Shown here one piece after another: positions 10,676 through 23,521 of a DNA stretch of 64,000 nucleotides. Origin of the DNA: Stutzerimonas stutzeri RCH2 (GTDB lineage: Bacteria; Pseudomonadota; Gammaproteobacteria; Pseudomonadales; Pseudomonadaceae); NCBI RefSeq assembly GCF_000327065.1, contig NC_019936.1, positions 2,683,001-2,747,000 of the forward strand, given 5' to 3'. The notes beneath the pieces are model-generated. The model was not told where the DNA came from and ran no database searches. It saw nothing but the letters and a program-made list of their open reading frames with translations. Within the stretch, counting starts at the first letter, position 1. The number at the start of each line of letters is the position of its first letter. Position numbers and translations under genes: made by a program.

Positions 10676-13197
10676 CCCCGACCCGAAACAATGGCGCCGC
10701 TACCGACCTCGACCAGCTCCACGATCAGTTCGACGAGGTGTGGGGCAATCCGCGCGGCTGGCGCGCGCTGACCATCGTCAACCACACCAGCATCGGCCTG
10801 CGCTTTCTGGTCACCGGTGCCTTCTTCTTCCTGGTTGGCGGCCTGCTGGCCATGCTCATCCGCACCCAGCTCGCCCTGCCCGGCTACGAGCTGATGGAGC
10901 CGGACGTCTACAACCAGGTCTTCACCATGCATGGCACGGTGATGATGTTCCTCTTCGCCGTACCGATGATGGAGGGGCTGGCGGTCTACCTGATCCCGAA
11001 GATGATCGGCGCCCGCGACCTGGTATTTCCGCGGCTTTCCGCCCTTGGCTATTACTGCTACCTGTTCGGCGGGCTGATCCTGCTGTCGAGCATCTTTCTC
11101 GATGTCGCGCCCAAGGCCGGCTGGTTCATGTACACGCCACTGTCCAGCTCGGCGCACACGCCGGGGGTCAATTCGGACTTCTGGCTGCTGGGCATCACCT
11201 TTGTCGAGATTTCCGCAGTATCCGCCGGCGTCGAGCTGGTGGTGTCGATCCTGCGCACCCGCACCAACGGCATGGCGCTGCACAAGATGCCGCTGTACGC
11301 CTGGTACATCCTGGTGATGGCGATGATGATCGTGGTCGGCTTCCCGCCGCTGATCCTCGGCTCGATCCTGCTGGAGCTGGAGCGCGCGGCGGGCATGCCG
11401 TTCTTCGATGTCGCCCGCGGCGGCGACCCGGTGCTCTGGCAGCATCTGTTCTGGCTGTTTGGCCATCCCGAGGTGTACATCATCTTCCTGCCTGGCGCCG
11501 GCATCGTCTCCACGCTGATTCCGGTGTTCTGCCAGCGTCCGCTGGTGGGCTATCGCTGGGTGGTGCTGGGCGTGCTGACCACCGGCTTCATCAGCTTCGG
11601 GCTGTGGGTGCACCACATGTTCACGGTCGGTATCCCGCAGCTGGCCACAGCCTTCTTCTCGGCGGCGAGCATGCTGGTGGCAATACCCACCGGGGTGCAG
11701 ATCTTCGCCTGGCTGGCAACGCTCTGGCTCGGCAAGCCGGTGTACAGGGTGCCGATGCTCTGGTTGGTGGGCTTTCTCATCGTTTTCGTCGCCGGTGGGC
11801 TGACCGGAGTGATGCTGGCGCTGGTGCCGTTCGACTGGCAGGTGCACGACACCCATTTCGTCGTCGCGCACATGCACTACGTGCTGGTGGGCGGCATGGT
11901 CTTCCCGTTGATGGCCGGGCTTTATTACTGGCTGCCGCACTTTTCCGGGCGCATGCCGTCGGAAAAGCTCGGGCGCTGGGGCTTCTGGCTGTTCTTCATC
12001 GGCTTCAACGTGACCTTTCTGATCATGCACTGGACCGGCCTGATCGGCATGCCCCGGCGCGTTTACACCTACGACACCGGCCTCGGTTGGGACATGCCCA
12101 ATCTGGTTTCGTCGATCGGCAGCTTCATCATGGCCGCGGGTGTCGCCACCATCCTGCTGGATATCATCCTGCACTTCCGTTTCGGCATTCCGGCGCCGAA
12201 GAACCCGTGGAAGGCCGATACGCTGGAGTGGGCCACCAGCCTGCCACCCAGCGCCTACAACTTCGTCAGCCTGCCCGACGTGACGGACCGCCATCCACTA
12301 TGGAAAGACCCGGACCTGCCCGACAGCATCGCTCGTGGTGAACATGCGCTGACGGTAATCGACCACGGTCGACGCGAGACCTGGGGCAGCGATCCACTGA
12401 CGGGCAAGGTACGCGAGATCATTCATCTGCCCGGCAACAGCTGGCTGCCATTCATTGCCTCCGTGTTCCTCGCCGTGCTGTGCCTGAGTCTGCTGAACAA
12501 GGCGTACATCCTCGCCATCATTGCTACCGTGGCGACCCTGATCGTGCTGCTGCGCTGGTCCTGGGAAAACGGTGCTCATCCCGCTGCCGCGCCAGACGCT
12601 CATACGCAGCCAGGCGAGCCACCGCTGCACTCGCGCACCTTCGACGGACCGGGCCTGTGGGGCATGGGCGTGACGCTGCTGGCCAACGGCGCGCTGTATC
12701 TGTCGCTGCTGTTCGGCTGGTTCTATCTGTGGACCGTTTCGCCGCAATGGCAGGTGCCGAACAGCGAGCTGAATGGCTGGCTGATGCTGGCCAGCGCGCT
12801 GTTGCTGAGTGCCGGTACGCTCTGGTTGCACCGCCTGATCAAGCGCTTGCGCGCCGGCATACATCACGGCCTGATGGGGCAACTCGCCCTGATCGCGCTC
12901 GTGGCATTGCTGCAGTCGGCCATGCTGCTCTGGCTGATGCTATCGGCCGGGCTGGCACCGACAGAAACGGCCCACGATGCAGTCATCTTCGTGATGCTGG
13001 CGTACAACCTGATTCATTGCACGCTGGCAGCCGTACTGACCGCTCTGCAAGCGTGGCGGGTAGCCATCGGTTACGTAGGCGACAAGGCGCCGTATGAGCC
13101 TGTCGTGGTCGAGCAGCTCTGGTACTACAACCTTGGAGTGCTTTGGGTCAGCTATGCCGCCATCGTGCTGTTTCCGGCGACATGGGGAGGTGCCTGA
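10672..13197 (+). CDS. ctaD: Fused cytochrome c oxidase subunit I+III (aa3 type)
   Basis: The 841-residue product is a fusion. Residues 30 to about 560 are the heme-copper catalytic subunit I; after a linker, residues about 650-840 are five helices of subunit III. Catalytic ligands are present: H87 (low-spin heme), H265 and Y269 (HPEVY, CuB and cross-linked Tyr), H314-H315 (CuB), and the heme-ligand histidines in HDTHFVVAHMHYV. E267 and D116 keep the two acids of the D proton channel. The lysine that defines the K channel is replaced by Q343 (PTGVQIFAW), exactly 28 residues after the second CuB histidine, where bo3 has K362. Two D-channel asparagines are also changed (V105, S123). It overlaps coxB by 4 bases and the next gene by 1. 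Confidence 0.95.
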   Translation: MTPTRNNGAATDLDQLHDQFDEVWGNPRGWRALTIVNHTSIGLRFLVTGAFFFLVGGLLAMLIRTQLALPGYELMEPDVYNQVFTMHGTVMMFLFAVPMMEGLAVYLIPKMIGARDLVFPRLSALGYYCYLFGGLILLSSIFLDVAPKAGWFMYTPLSSSAHTPGVNSDFWLLGITFVEISAVSAGVELVVSILRTRTNGMALHKMPLYAWYILVMAMMIVVGFPPLILGSILLELERAAGMPFFDVARGGDPVLWQHLFWLFGHPEVYIIFLPGAGIVSTLIPVFCQRPLVGYRWVVLGVLTTGFISFGLWVHHMFTVGIPQLATAFFSAASMLVAIPTGVQIFAWLATLWLGKPVYRVPMLWLVGFLIVFVAGGLTGVMLALVPFDWQVHDTHFVVAHMHYVLVGGMVFPLMAGLYYWLPHFSGRMPSEKLGRWGFWLFFIGFNVTFLIMHWTGLIGMPRRVYTYDTGLGWDMPNLVSSIGSFIMAAGVATILLDIILHFRFGIPAPKNPWKADTLEWATSLPPSAYNFVSLPDVTDRHPLWKDPDLPDSIARGEHALTVIDHGRRETWGSDPLTGKVREIIHLPGNSWLPFIASVFLAVLCLSLLNKAYILAIIATVATLIVLLRWSWENGAHPAAAPDAHTQPGEPPLHSRTFDGPGLWGMGVTLLANGALYLSLLFGWFYLWTVSPQWQVPNSELNGWLMLASALLLSAGTLWLHRLIKRLRAGIHHGLMGQLALIALVALLQSAMLLWLMLSAGLAPTETAHDAVIFVMLAYNLIHCTLAAVLTALQAWRVAIGYVGDKAPYEPVVVEQLWYYNLGVLWVSYAAIVLFPATWGGA

Positions 13198-13556
13198 TGA
13201 AGTATGCGCGAACATCGCCCTACCATCCGGTGCAGATCCCGATCGGACTGATCATCTGGAGCCTGTGGTTCGTCGCGATGTATGGCGGCCAAGCGGTGAT
13301 CTGCAAGCTCAGCCCACCCGACCCAGCCCAAGGCGTGTGGAACTGGCTGAATGGCAGTCTCGGCGTGCTGACACTGCTTACACTCGGATTACTGTTGTGG
13401 ATGGCGCGCTACTTCTGGCGTCTTTCGCGCGCACCGGCGCAGCTGAACGAACGCCAGCAGTTCGTCACCAAGATTGCCGCCGGCATTCACTTCATCGCGG
13501 CGCTGGCGACCCTGTTCGTCGGCATTCCGCTGTTACAGATTCCGCCATGCCTGTGA
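13197..13556 (+). CDS. Small membrane protein of the aa3 oxidase operon
   Basis: The 119-residue protein has three hydrophobic segments (about 12-32, 50-70, 92-112) and no recognisable catalytic motif. It starts at an ATG that overlaps the ctaD stop (TGATG), with GGGGAGG upstream. Its own end overlaps the ctaG start by 10 bases. Its position between the fused subunit I+III and CtaG suggests an accessory oxidase subunit, perhaps equivalent to a small subunit IV, or an assembly protein. I do not recognise a specific family, so this role is from context only. Confidence 0.7.
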   Translation: MKYARTSPYHPVQIPIGLIIWSLWFVAMYGGQAVICKLSPPDPAQGVWNWLNGSLGVLTLLTLGLLLWMARYFWRLSRAPAQLNERQQFVTKIAAGIHFIAALATLFVGIPLLQIPPCL

Positions 13557-14392
13557 CCCGGCTTCCGCTGCGTTGGGCTGCTATTACGCTGGCCGCGATC
13601 GTCCTGCCGGCGCCGGCCCATGCCCACGGCCTGTTCGATGCCCACCTGCTGGACCGCGCACCGTTGCTGCTCACGGCGGTGCTGGTCGCGGCAGCCTGGC
13701 TGCTCTATGCGCTAGGCGCCCGCAAGGTGCCACCGCGGCGCAGCGAAGCCCTCTGCTTCCACAGCGCCATGCTGCTGGTTGTGTTTTCCGTGTTCGGCCC
13801 GATCGACGACTGGGCGGAAAGCAGCACCAGCTGGCACATGACCCAGCACATGCTGTTCATCATCGTGATTGCGCCACTATGGGCGCTAGCCCGCCCGCTG
13901 CCGCAATGGCGCGGTGTAACGGGCCGCTTCGCACAGCCTGTATGGACCGGCATTCTGCGTGCCGGCCGCTATCCCACCCTCCTGGCATTGCTACACGGGG
14001 CGATCATCTGGATCTGGCATACACCGAAGCTCTATGTGCTGGCGCTGGACAACCTCTGGTGGCACGCCTTCGAACATGCGTGCTTCCTGTTCACCGGCTG
14101 GCTGTTCTGGTGGTCGGTGCTGCGCGCCAACCCGAAGCAGGTACCACAGGCGCTGATGGCGGTACTACTTACGCTGATGCACACCGGCCTGCTGGGCGCC
14201 CTGCTCACCTTCGGTAACGTTTCGTTCTATGGAGAAGGCCGCGCGGTGGAGGACCAGCAACTCGCCGGGCTGATCATGTGGGTGCCGGGCGGGCTGATCT
14301 ATCTGATTGGTGGCGGCTGGATCGCCTGGCGCTGGCTGACCCGCATGTGGCGTCGCCAGCAAACGGGTGCTGCCCGGGAGGAGCTGGGCTGA
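13547..14392 (+). CDS. ctaG: CtaG-type cytochrome c oxidase assembly protein (caa3_CtaG family)
   Basis: The 281-residue polytopic membrane protein belongs by its pattern to the caa3_CtaG family found with caa3-type oxidases, which is distinct from Cox11. An N-terminal hydrophobic stretch ending PAPAHAHGLFDAHLL may be a cleaved signal. At least six helices follow, with conserved histidines in WHMTQHMLFI, GAIIWIWHTPKLY, WWHAFEHACF and LTLMHTG. These histidines fit a copper-handling role in forming the oxidase copper centre, which is inference from family. It is the last gene of the operon, coupled by overlap to the small membrane protein, and converges with tusA. Confidence 0.85.
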   Translation: MPVTRLPLRWAAITLAAIVLPAPAHAHGLFDAHLLDRAPLLLTAVLVAAAWLLYALGARKVPPRRSEALCFHSAMLLVVFSVFGPIDDWAESSTSWHMTQHMLFIIVIAPLWALARPLPQWRGVTGRFAQPVWTGILRAGRYPTLLALLHGAIIWIWHTPKLYVLALDNLWWHAFEHACFLFTGWLFWWSVLRANPKQVPQALMAVLLTLMHTGLLGALLTFGNVSFYGEGRAVEDQQLAGLIMWVPGGLIYLIGGGWIAWRWLTRMWRRQQTGAAREELG

Positions 14393-14421
14393 GGCTGCGA
14401 ACGAATCGGCAGCCACATCGC

Positions 14422-14673
14422 TCACTCGCTCTTTTTGCGAATCCAGTAAAGGTAGGTGCCTGCTGCTTCCTGCTGCTCGACCAGGTCATGCCCAAGGAAA
14501 ATGCAGAACTTTGGAATATCGCGCTGGGTCGAGGGGTCGGTGGCAATTACCTTGAGCAAGGCACCACCGGCCAGATCGCGCACCTTGTTGTGCAGCATCA
14601 TCACCGGCTCGGGGCAGTTCAGGCCGCTGGCATCGAGCACGGCGTCGGCGGTCATTTCAGCTGATTGGTTCAT
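14422..14673 (-). CDS. tusA: TusA-family sulfur carrier protein
   Basis: TusA carries persulfide sulfur from cysteine desulfurase to the TusBCD/TusE relay for tRNA 2-thiouridine and to molybdenum cofactor enzymes. The 83-residue product has the family signature [14 protein letters not shown] with the active cysteine in the CPxP motif, and the typical tail with FLGHDL. I chose the ATG at MNQSAEM because GGAG lies 6 bases upstream; longer readings add an atypical N-terminus. It sits between ctaG (convergent) and rlmM, the same neighbourhood as in P. aeruginosa. Confidence 0.93.
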   Translation of the reverse strand: MNQSAEMTADAVLDASGLNCPEPVMMLHNKVRDLAGGALLKVIATDPSTQRDIPKFCIFLGHDLVEQQEAAGTYLYWIRKKSE

Positions 14674-14738
14674 CTTTGGCTCCGGTAAACAGGCGTGCAT
14701 TGTTACGCATGGGCGCAGGCGGGTCATTCGCTAGCTGA

Positions 14739-15788
14739 TCAGAGACGCCGCAGATGACAGGTCACCTCTTCACGATCGTGGTACAGCTGCTTGCAGCCGA
14801 TACTCGCCTTGACGCCGCGCGCGGCCAGGCCATCGGCGATACGCTCGAGCAAGCGCTTCACCTCGGCATAGCGCTGCTTCATCGGCAGCTTGAGGTTGAC
14901 TACCGCCTCGCGGCACAGGCCCTCGCCGATCCAGGTTTCCAGTAGCGCGGCGTTACGTGCCGGCTTCTCGACGATATCGCAGACCATCCAGTCCACCGGC
15001 CTCTTCGGGCGGAAGGTGAAACCGTCAGCGCGAAAATGCTCGACCAGCCCGGAGTCCATCAAGTCAGCGTTCATCGGCCCGTTGTCCACGGCACTGACCT
15101 TGATGTGCCGATTGACCAGCTGCCAGGTCCAGCCGCCCGGTGCCGCACCGAGATCGACGCCGGTCATGCCTGCTGCCAGGCGAGCGTCCCACTGATCGCG
15201 CGGGATAAAGTGGTGCCAGGCCTCCTCCAGCTTTAGCGTGGACCGGCTTGGCGCCTGGCGTGGAAACTTCAGTCGCGGGATGCCCATCGGCCATAGCGCA
15301 CTGTTGTCCGCCTCGGCGATTCCGGCAAACACCTCACGGCCGCTCTTGAAGGTCAGCAGCAGCCTGGGCCCGCTACCCTCTTCATCGAGCCGCCCGGCCT
15401 TGATTAGCGCCTTGCGCAGTGGCGCCTCGAACTTGCGACAGAAGTTGGAAAGCTCCTTGCCGTCGTTGGTATCCAGCACTTCCAGCCACAGGCTGCTGCA
15501 CACCGGATAGTTCGCCAGATGAGTCAGCAGCACGCTGATGCGATCCGTTTCGGGAAGTTGCAGGTATTCACCGCGCGCCCACTGCCGCGGAAAGATCAGC
15601 TCGGCAAAACGCAGTTTTCGCATCAGCCGCTCGCTGCCCCTGCTTTCGCTACAGACGAACTCGGCACAGGCGCTGTCTGGCCGTGCCTTGGCGTAGCCAG
15701 CAACTTCGAGCATGGCGGCGTGTTCGCTGATCTCCGAGCAGACTTCACCCTCGAAACCGGGCCGGCAATGCAGCAGCAAAGTGTTCAT
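14739..15788 (-). CDS. rlmM: 23S rRNA 2'-O-methyltransferase RlmM (C2498)
   Basis: RlmM uses S-adenosylmethionine to methylate the ribose of C2498 in 23S rRNA before ribosome assembly. The 349-residue product has an N-terminal THUMP-like RNA-binding half (about 1-170) and a C-terminal Rossmann methyltransferase with the SAM motif GVDLGAAPGGWTWQL. The catalytic K-D-K set is plausible in FIPRDQWDAR, DWMVCDIVEKP and VVNLKLPMK. The length is usual for the family. It is upstream of tusA on the same strand with a 65-base gap. Confidence 0.95.
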   Translation of the reverse strand: MNTLLLHCRPGFEGEVCSEISEHAAMLEVAGYAKARPDSACAEFVCSESRGSERLMRKLRFAELIFPRQWARGEYLQLPETDRISVLLTHLANYPVCSSLWLEVLDTNDGKELSNFCRKFEAPLRKALIKAGRLDEEGSGPRLLLTFKSGREVFAGIAEADNSALWPMGIPRLKFPRQAPSRSTLKLEEAWHHFIPRDQWDARLAAGMTGVDLGAAPGGWTWQLVNRHIKVSAVDNGPMNADLMDSGLVEHFRADGFTFRPKRPVDWMVCDIVEKPARNAALLETWIGEGLCREAVVNLKLPMKQRYAEVKRLLERIADGLAARGVKASIGCKQLYHDREEVTCHLRRL

Positions 15789-16027
15789 GTTCGAGTCCTG
15801 TCAGCGGTCGGGCCTGCGCCAAAGCCGCGCATCATAGCCGACCATGGGAACCCTCGCCCGCATGGCCCGGTCCAGTGCAGTAGCGAAACCCCTGCCCTGG
15901 TGGCCTGTGTGGTGAGTTGGCTCGGAAATGTTTTGAGCGAAACCGAACCCACCAACCCGGCCACTTAAGCTAGTTTCAAAGCTCATTCATCAGCCAGCCC
16001 TACCGTGTGGGCACAAGGAGATGAGGA

Positions 16028-18703
<2,676 letters not shown>

Positions 18704-18740
18704 GCGCCACCATGCGGGCGCCCTGCTCCCGCAGACAAAA

Positions 18741-18774
18741 AAACGCCGGTGCGAATCCATTCGCACCGGCGTTT
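18741..18774 (+). terminator. Terminator after acnA
   Basis: A perfect 15-bp stem (AAACGCCGGTGCGAA / TTCGCACCGGCGTTT) encloses a TCCA loop, 37 bases after the acnA stop. The plus-strand tail is short (GTTTGCC). The minus-strand tail has seven T residues, so the element could work in both directions. Confidence 0.85.
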
Positions 18775-18976
18775 GCCATTCCGTGGCGCCTGATCTCCAG
18801 CTGCCCTGACGTCCATGCCGCCGCCCGGATCCGTGACCGCCAAGTCATCGCTCCCGTCATAGAGCGTCCGGACATGGGCTTAACGTGCCGGAAAGAGATT
18901 GCAGATTGATTAAGCCGCACCAGTTGCCAGTGGTCTTATTGCCGGCTTGAAGCAGCTCCGGCCGGCAGCATAGCGC

Positions 18977-19002
18977 TCAAGAACACAGTGCGGCTGCCGA
19001 CC
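18977..19002 (+). promoter_or_regulatory. Possible FliA (sigma-28) promoter of aer
   Basis: TCAAG (18977-18981) and GCCGACC (18996-19002) are separated by 14 bases. This resembles pseudomonad flagellar sigma promoters (TCAAG ... GCCGATA). It lies about 80 bases before aer, a chemotaxis gene, which makes flagellar-regulon control plausible. The match is imperfect at the end of the -10 element. Confidence 0.35.
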
Positions 19003-19082
19003 CCATAGGTCAGCCTGAGACTCAAAAAAACATAAAGGTCAGGCGCACCACCTTATGAATACCTTGCCAGGCGTGAAAGTCG

Positions 19083-20651
19083 ATGCGTAACAACCAGCCC
19101 GTAACTCAACGTGAATATGCCTTTCCCGACCAGCAGCGATTAGTCTCGACTACCGACCTGAAAGGCCAGATCACCTATTGCAACAACATCTTCGTAGAGG
19201 TCAGCGGCTTCGATCGCGACGAGCTGATACGCGCACCGCACAATCTGGTACGCCATCCGGATGTGCCGCCGGCCGTGTTCGACCATATGTGGACCACGCT
19301 CAAGCAGGGCAAACCCTGGATGGGCATCGTCAAGAACCGGCGCAAGACCGGCGACCACTACTGGGTCAATGCCTATGTCACGCCAATTCTCGATCAGCAG
19401 CGGCAGGTGACAGGCTACGAATCGGTACGGACCAAACCAACCCGGGAACAGGTGCAGCGCGCTGAAGCACTGTATGAGCGGATCAACTCCGGCAAGAGCG
19501 GCGTGCCCCAGAGCGATCGCTGGCTCCCGGTGCTGAGCAAGTGGTTGCCCTTCCTGATCATCAGTCAGCTCGGATTTCTCGTCGGCGCAGGCTTCGACCA
19601 TGCCCTGGGGTTCATCGCCGCAGCCGCGCTTGCCGTTCCGCTCGGACTTGCCGGCTTGCAGTGGCAGCAACGCGGTCTGAAACGCTTGTTGCAGCTGGCG
19701 AGCCAGACCACCAGCGATCCGCTCATTGCACGCATGTATACCGACAGCCGTGGCGTAGAAGCCCAGCTCGAGATGGCGATGCTCAGTCAGCAGGCGCATC
19801 TGAAAACCTGCCTCACCCGCCTGCAAGACACCGCTGTACAACTGCAAGGCCAAGCCAAGCAGGCCGACTCGCTGGCACAGAGCTGCGCAAATGGCCTGGC
19901 GCAGCAGAATCAGGAAACCGAACAGGTAGCGACTGCCATCAACGAAATGGCTGCGACCACTCAGGAAGTAGCAAGCAACGTCGCCCTGGCGGCCGAAGCC
20001 ACCCGCGAAGCGAGCCGTCTCACCATTCATGGTCGCGAGGTCACCGCGGAGACACGAAAGGCGATACAGCAGCTGGCCGATTCGGTAGCCAGTACCGGCG
20101 AGGCGGTCAATCAGCTAGCCAACGACAGCGACGCAATCGGTGGCGTGGTCGATGTGATCAAGAGCATTGCCGATCAGACCAACCTTCTGGCCCTCAACGC
20201 TGCGATCGAAGCGGCACGGGCCGGCGACAGCGGACGCGGGTTTGCCGTGGTTGCAGATGAGGTACGGCAGCTGGCACAACGCACTGCCGAGGCCACTGGC
20301 GAAATTCACCAGCTGATCGAGAAGCTGCAACTGCAAGCTCGACACGCCGTTCAGACCACCGAAGAAGGTCGTGTCCAGGCCACGCGTGGTGTCGACCAGG
20401 TTGCTCAGGCGGACCAGGCCCTGACCGGCATAAACGAGGCGATGGGCAACATCATCGACATGACCACGCAGATCGCCTCGGCAACCGAGGAGCAAAGCGC
20501 AGTGGCCGATGAGATCAGCAACAACGTCAGCACCATTGCCCGCCTGGCCGATCAGACCTCGGGAGACGCACGCAGCTCGGCGCTGCTTAGCGAAGACCTC
20601 GCCGCAACGGCCGAAGGTCAGTACGCGCTGGTGGAACGCTTCAACCGCTGA
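19083..20651 (+). CDS. aer: Aerotaxis receptor Aer (PAS-MCP)
   Basis: Aer senses redox or oxygen state through FAD in a PAS domain and signals to CheA/CheW to steer swimming. The 522-residue product has an N-terminal PAS domain (about 10-120, with [13 protein letters not shown] and [17 protein letters not shown]). A hydrophobic hairpin (about 155-195) serves as membrane anchor. The C-terminal methyl-accepting domain has the signalling tip [18 protein letters not shown] and [17 protein letters not shown]. There is no periplasmic sensor domain, as expected for Aer. Its place beside the cbb3 operons matches P. aeruginosa and fits oxygen-directed behaviour. Confidence 0.95.
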   Translation: MRNNQPVTQREYAFPDQQRLVSTTDLKGQITYCNNIFVEVSGFDRDELIRAPHNLVRHPDVPPAVFDHMWTTLKQGKPWMGIVKNRRKTGDHYWVNAYVTPILDQQRQVTGYESVRTKPTREQVQRAEALYERINSGKSGVPQSDRWLPVLSKWLPFLIISQLGFLVGAGFDHALGFIAAAALAVPLGLAGLQWQQRGLKRLLQLASQTTSDPLIARMYTDSRGVEAQLEMAMLSQQAHLKTCLTRLQDTAVQLQGQAKQADSLAQSCANGLAQQNQETEQVATAINEMAATTQEVASNVALAAEATREASRLTIHGREVTAETRKAIQQLADSVASTGEAVNQLANDSDAIGGVVDVIKSIADQTNLLALNAAIEAARAGDSGRGFAVVADEVRQLAQRTAEATGEIHQLIEKLQLQARHAVQTTEEGRVQATRGVDQVAQADQALTGINEAMGNIIDMTTQIASATEEQSAVADEISNNVSTIARLADQTSGDARSSALLSEDLAATAEGQYALVERFNR

Positions 20652-20659
20652 GTTCGCCC

Positions 20660-20688
20660 GGCAGCCGGTGTCGCTTGACCCGGCTGCC
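20660..20688. terminator. Hairpin between convergent aer and hydrolase genes
   Basis: GGCAGCCGG and CCGGCTGCC form a 9-bp stem with an 11-base loop, just after the aer stop and before the 3' end of the opposing gene. There is no long T tail, so termination is likely but not certain. Confidence 0.5.
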
Positions 20689-20699
20689 TCCTGCAAGAA

Positions 20700-21392
20700 T
20701 CAAGGCCGAGCAAGCCCCCGCAGAAACACTGCGATCACGTCCGCGGCGCTGTCGAGATGCTCTGCGTGAGTCGATCCGGAGCGTTTCAGTGGCTTGAGGT
20801 CATGATCTGCCGTCGTGAGCCAGTGCAGCGCGATAGCCGGTGACAGCTCGTACTGCTCCACCGTTTCGCGGTCGCCGAGGACGTCCCGCTCTCCCTGAAC
20901 GATCAAGGTCGGCGTCTGCAGCGTGGCGAGGTGGGCCACCCGAGGTTTTTCCGGCTTGCCGGCGGCATAGAACGGATAGCCCAGGCACACCAGTGCATCC
21001 GCCTCCAGTTCATCGGCCAACAGGCTCGCCATGCGCCCGCCCATCGACTTGCCGCCGATGGCCAGCGGTCCTGTGGCCTGCTGTCGCACCAGCTCATGGA
21101 TTTCCCGCCACTCCGCCAGTAACTGGGCCTGGGGACTGGGTGGGCGCTTTGCCGCACCCACCCGCCGCTGCGCCATGTAGGTGAACTCGAACCGACCGAC
21201 CGCAATGCCACGCACGGCAAGGCGTTCGGCCATTTCTTCCATGAAGGGGCTGTCCATCGGTGCGCCAGCGCCGTGGGCGAGAATCAGGCTCGCGATCGCG
21301 TCGTCTGGCGCTCGGTTCCAGCGGACGGAATGCCCTTTGTCACTTTGTGTGTATTGATCCGGGTCAATACCGGCAGATTGCCCTTTCCCCAT
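20700..21392 (-). CDS. Alpha/beta-hydrolase fold protein (dienelactone hydrolase-like)
   Basis: The 230-residue cytoplasmic protein has the alpha/beta-hydrolase plan: an early strand with LILAHGAGAPMDSPFM, the nucleophile elbow GGKSMGG (serine), an acid in VQGERDVLG, and a late His in TTADHDLKPL. Substrate is unknown; the family includes predicted hydrolases annotated as KAN-type alpha/beta hydrolases. The start ATG follows AAGG. An Anr box used by the divergent ccoN promoter lies inside its first codons (21354-21367), so oxygen may affect its transcription too, probably by occlusion. Confidence 0.8.
   Translation of the reverse strand: MGKGQSAGIDPDQYTQSDKGHSVRWNRAPDDAIASLILAHGAGAPMDSPFMEEMAERLAVRGIAVGRFEFTYMAQRRVGAAKRPPSPQAQLLAEWREIHELVRQQATGPLAIGGKSMGGRMASLLADELEADALVCLGYPFYAAGKPEKPRVAHLATLQTPTLIVQGERDVLGDRETVEQYELSPAIALHWLTTADHDLKPLKRSGSTHAEHLDSAADVIAVFLRGLARP
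21354..21367 (+). promoter_or_regulatory. Anr/FNR box upstream of the first cbb3 operon
   Basis: TTGATCCGGGTCAA matches TTGAT-N4-ATCAA at 9 of 10 positions. Its centre is about 95 bases before the ccoN ATG. A class II promoter with the box at -41.5 would start near 21402 and give a leader of about 54 bases. The Anr protein is encoded 15 kb downstream. No equal site is seen before the second cbb3 operon. Confidence 0.8.
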
Positions 21393-21455
21393 CCTTGCCT
21401 CGCTTTCTATTAGAAAGAAAAAAACTGCTCATTACCCGTGGATGGAAGCCCATAC

Positions 21456-22880
21456 ATGAACACAGCAACCAGTACCGCCTACAGTTACAAGGTGGTCCGC
21501 CAATTCGCCATCATGACGGTGGTGTGGGGAATCGTCGGGATGGGGCTCGGCGTTTTCATCGCAGCACAATTGGCCTGGCCATTTCTGAACCTTGACCTCC
21601 CGTGGACCAGTTTCGGTCGTCTACGTCCATTGCACACCAACGCGGTGATCTTCGCCTTCGGCGGCTGTGCTCTGTTCGCGACGTCCTACTACTCGGTCCA
21701 GCGCACCTGCCAGACCACCCTGTTCGCGCCGAAACTGGCCGCGTTCACCTTCTGGGGCTGGCAGCTGGTCATCCTGCTCGCCGCAATCTCCCTGCCGCTG
21801 GGCTTCACCAGCTCCAAGGAATACGCGGAACTGGAGTGGCCGATCGACATCCTGATCACCATCGTCTGGGTGGCCTATGCGATCGTCTTCTTCGGCACGC
21901 TGGCGACACGCAAGGTCAAGCACATCTACGTCGGTAACTGGTTCTTCGGCGCCTTCATCCTGACCGTGGCGATCCTGCACATCGTCAACAACCTGGAAAT
22001 CCCGGTCACCGCGATGAAGTCCTACTCGGTTTACGCCGGTGCAACCGATGCGATGGTGCAGTGGTGGTACGGCCACAACGCCGTGGGCTTCTTCCTCACC
22101 GCAGGCTTCCTCGGGATCATGTACTACTTCGTGCCGAAGCAGGCCGAGCGTCCGGTGTATTCCTATCGCCTGTCGATCGTCCACTTCTGGGCACTGATCA
22201 CCGTCTACATCTGGGCCGGTCCGCACCACCTGCACTACACCGCGCTGCCGGATTGGGCGCAGAGCCTGGGCATGGTGATGTCGCTGATTCTGCTGGCTCC
22301 GAGCTGGGGCGGCATGATCAACGGCATGATGACCCTCTCGGGCGCCTGGCACAAACTGCGTAGCGACCCGATCCTGCGCTTCCTGGTGGTATCGCTGGCG
22401 TTCTACGGCATGTCGACCTTCGAAGGTCCGATGATGGCCATCAAGACCGTCAACGCCCTCTCCCACTACACCGACTGGACCATCGGCCACGTACACGCCG
22501 GCGCCCTCGGCTGGGTTGCCATGGTGTCCATCGGCGCGCTGTATCACCTGATTCCGAAGGTCTTCGGCCGCGCCCAGATGCACAGCGTCGCGCTGATCAA
22601 CACCCACTTCTGGCTGGCTACCATCGGCACCGTGCTCTACATCGCCTCGATGTGGGTGAACGGTATCGCCCAGGGCCTGATGTGGCGCGCGATCAATGAC
22701 GACGGCACGCTGACCTACTCCTTCGTCGAAGCACTGGAAGCCAGCCACCCCGGTTTCGTGGTGCGCATGATCGGTGGTGCGATCTTCTTCGCCGGCATGC
22801 TGGTGATGGCCTACAACACCTGGCGCACCGTGCAGGCTGCCAAGCCCGCCGAGTACGACGCTGCCGCGCAGATCGCCTGA
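21456..22880 (+). CDS. ccoN: cbb3 oxidase subunit I CcoN (first operon)
   Basis: CcoN is the catalytic subunit of the high-affinity cbb3 cytochrome c oxidase. It holds heme b and the heme b3-CuB centre where oxygen is reduced. The 474-residue, 12-helix product has the ligands in [23 protein letters not shown] and GPHHLHYT, and heme ligands in [10 protein letters not shown]. The start [12 protein letters not shown] has GGAAG 8 bases upstream; upstream in-frame codons are not needed. Large parts are nearly identical in DNA to the second ccoN (24885-26312), a sign of gene conversion. It is preceded by an Anr box, so this copy should be induced at low oxygen, like cco-2 of P. aeruginosa. Confidence 0.96.
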   Translation: MNTATSTAYSYKVVRQFAIMTVVWGIVGMGLGVFIAAQLAWPFLNLDLPWTSFGRLRPLHTNAVIFAFGGCALFATSYYSVQRTCQTTLFAPKLAAFTFWGWQLVILLAAISLPLGFTSSKEYAELEWPIDILITIVWVAYAIVFFGTLATRKVKHIYVGNWFFGAFILTVAILHIVNNLEIPVTAMKSYSVYAGATDAMVQWWYGHNAVGFFLTAGFLGIMYYFVPKQAERPVYSYRLSIVHFWALITVYIWAGPHHLHYTALPDWAQSLGMVMSLILLAPSWGGMINGMMTLSGAWHKLRSDPILRFLVVSLAFYGMSTFEGPMMAIKTVNALSHYTDWTIGHVHAGALGWVAMVSIGALYHLIPKVFGRAQMHSVALINTHFWLATIGTVLYIASMWVNGIAQGLMWRAINDDGTLTYSFVEALEASHPGFVVRMIGGAIFFAGMLVMAYNTWRTVQAAKPAEYDAAAQIA

Positions 22881-22893
22881 GGAGCCTAGGTAA

Positions 22894-23505
<612 letters not shown>

Positions 23506-23521
23506 TCGCAGCCAAGAAAAA

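Larger units (their letters stand above)
18704..19082. other. Intergenic region acnA-aer
   Basis: This 379-base stretch contains no supported gene. It holds the acnA terminator (18741-18774) and, nearer aer, a FliA-like promoter candidate (18977-19002). The middle part (about 18775-18970) shows no clear structure. Confidence 0.6.

Noticed and set aside
10609-12294. Minus-strand open frame of 561 codons
   Set aside because: It is antisense to ctaD, with the same H/Q/D-rich antisense composition; no motif was found.
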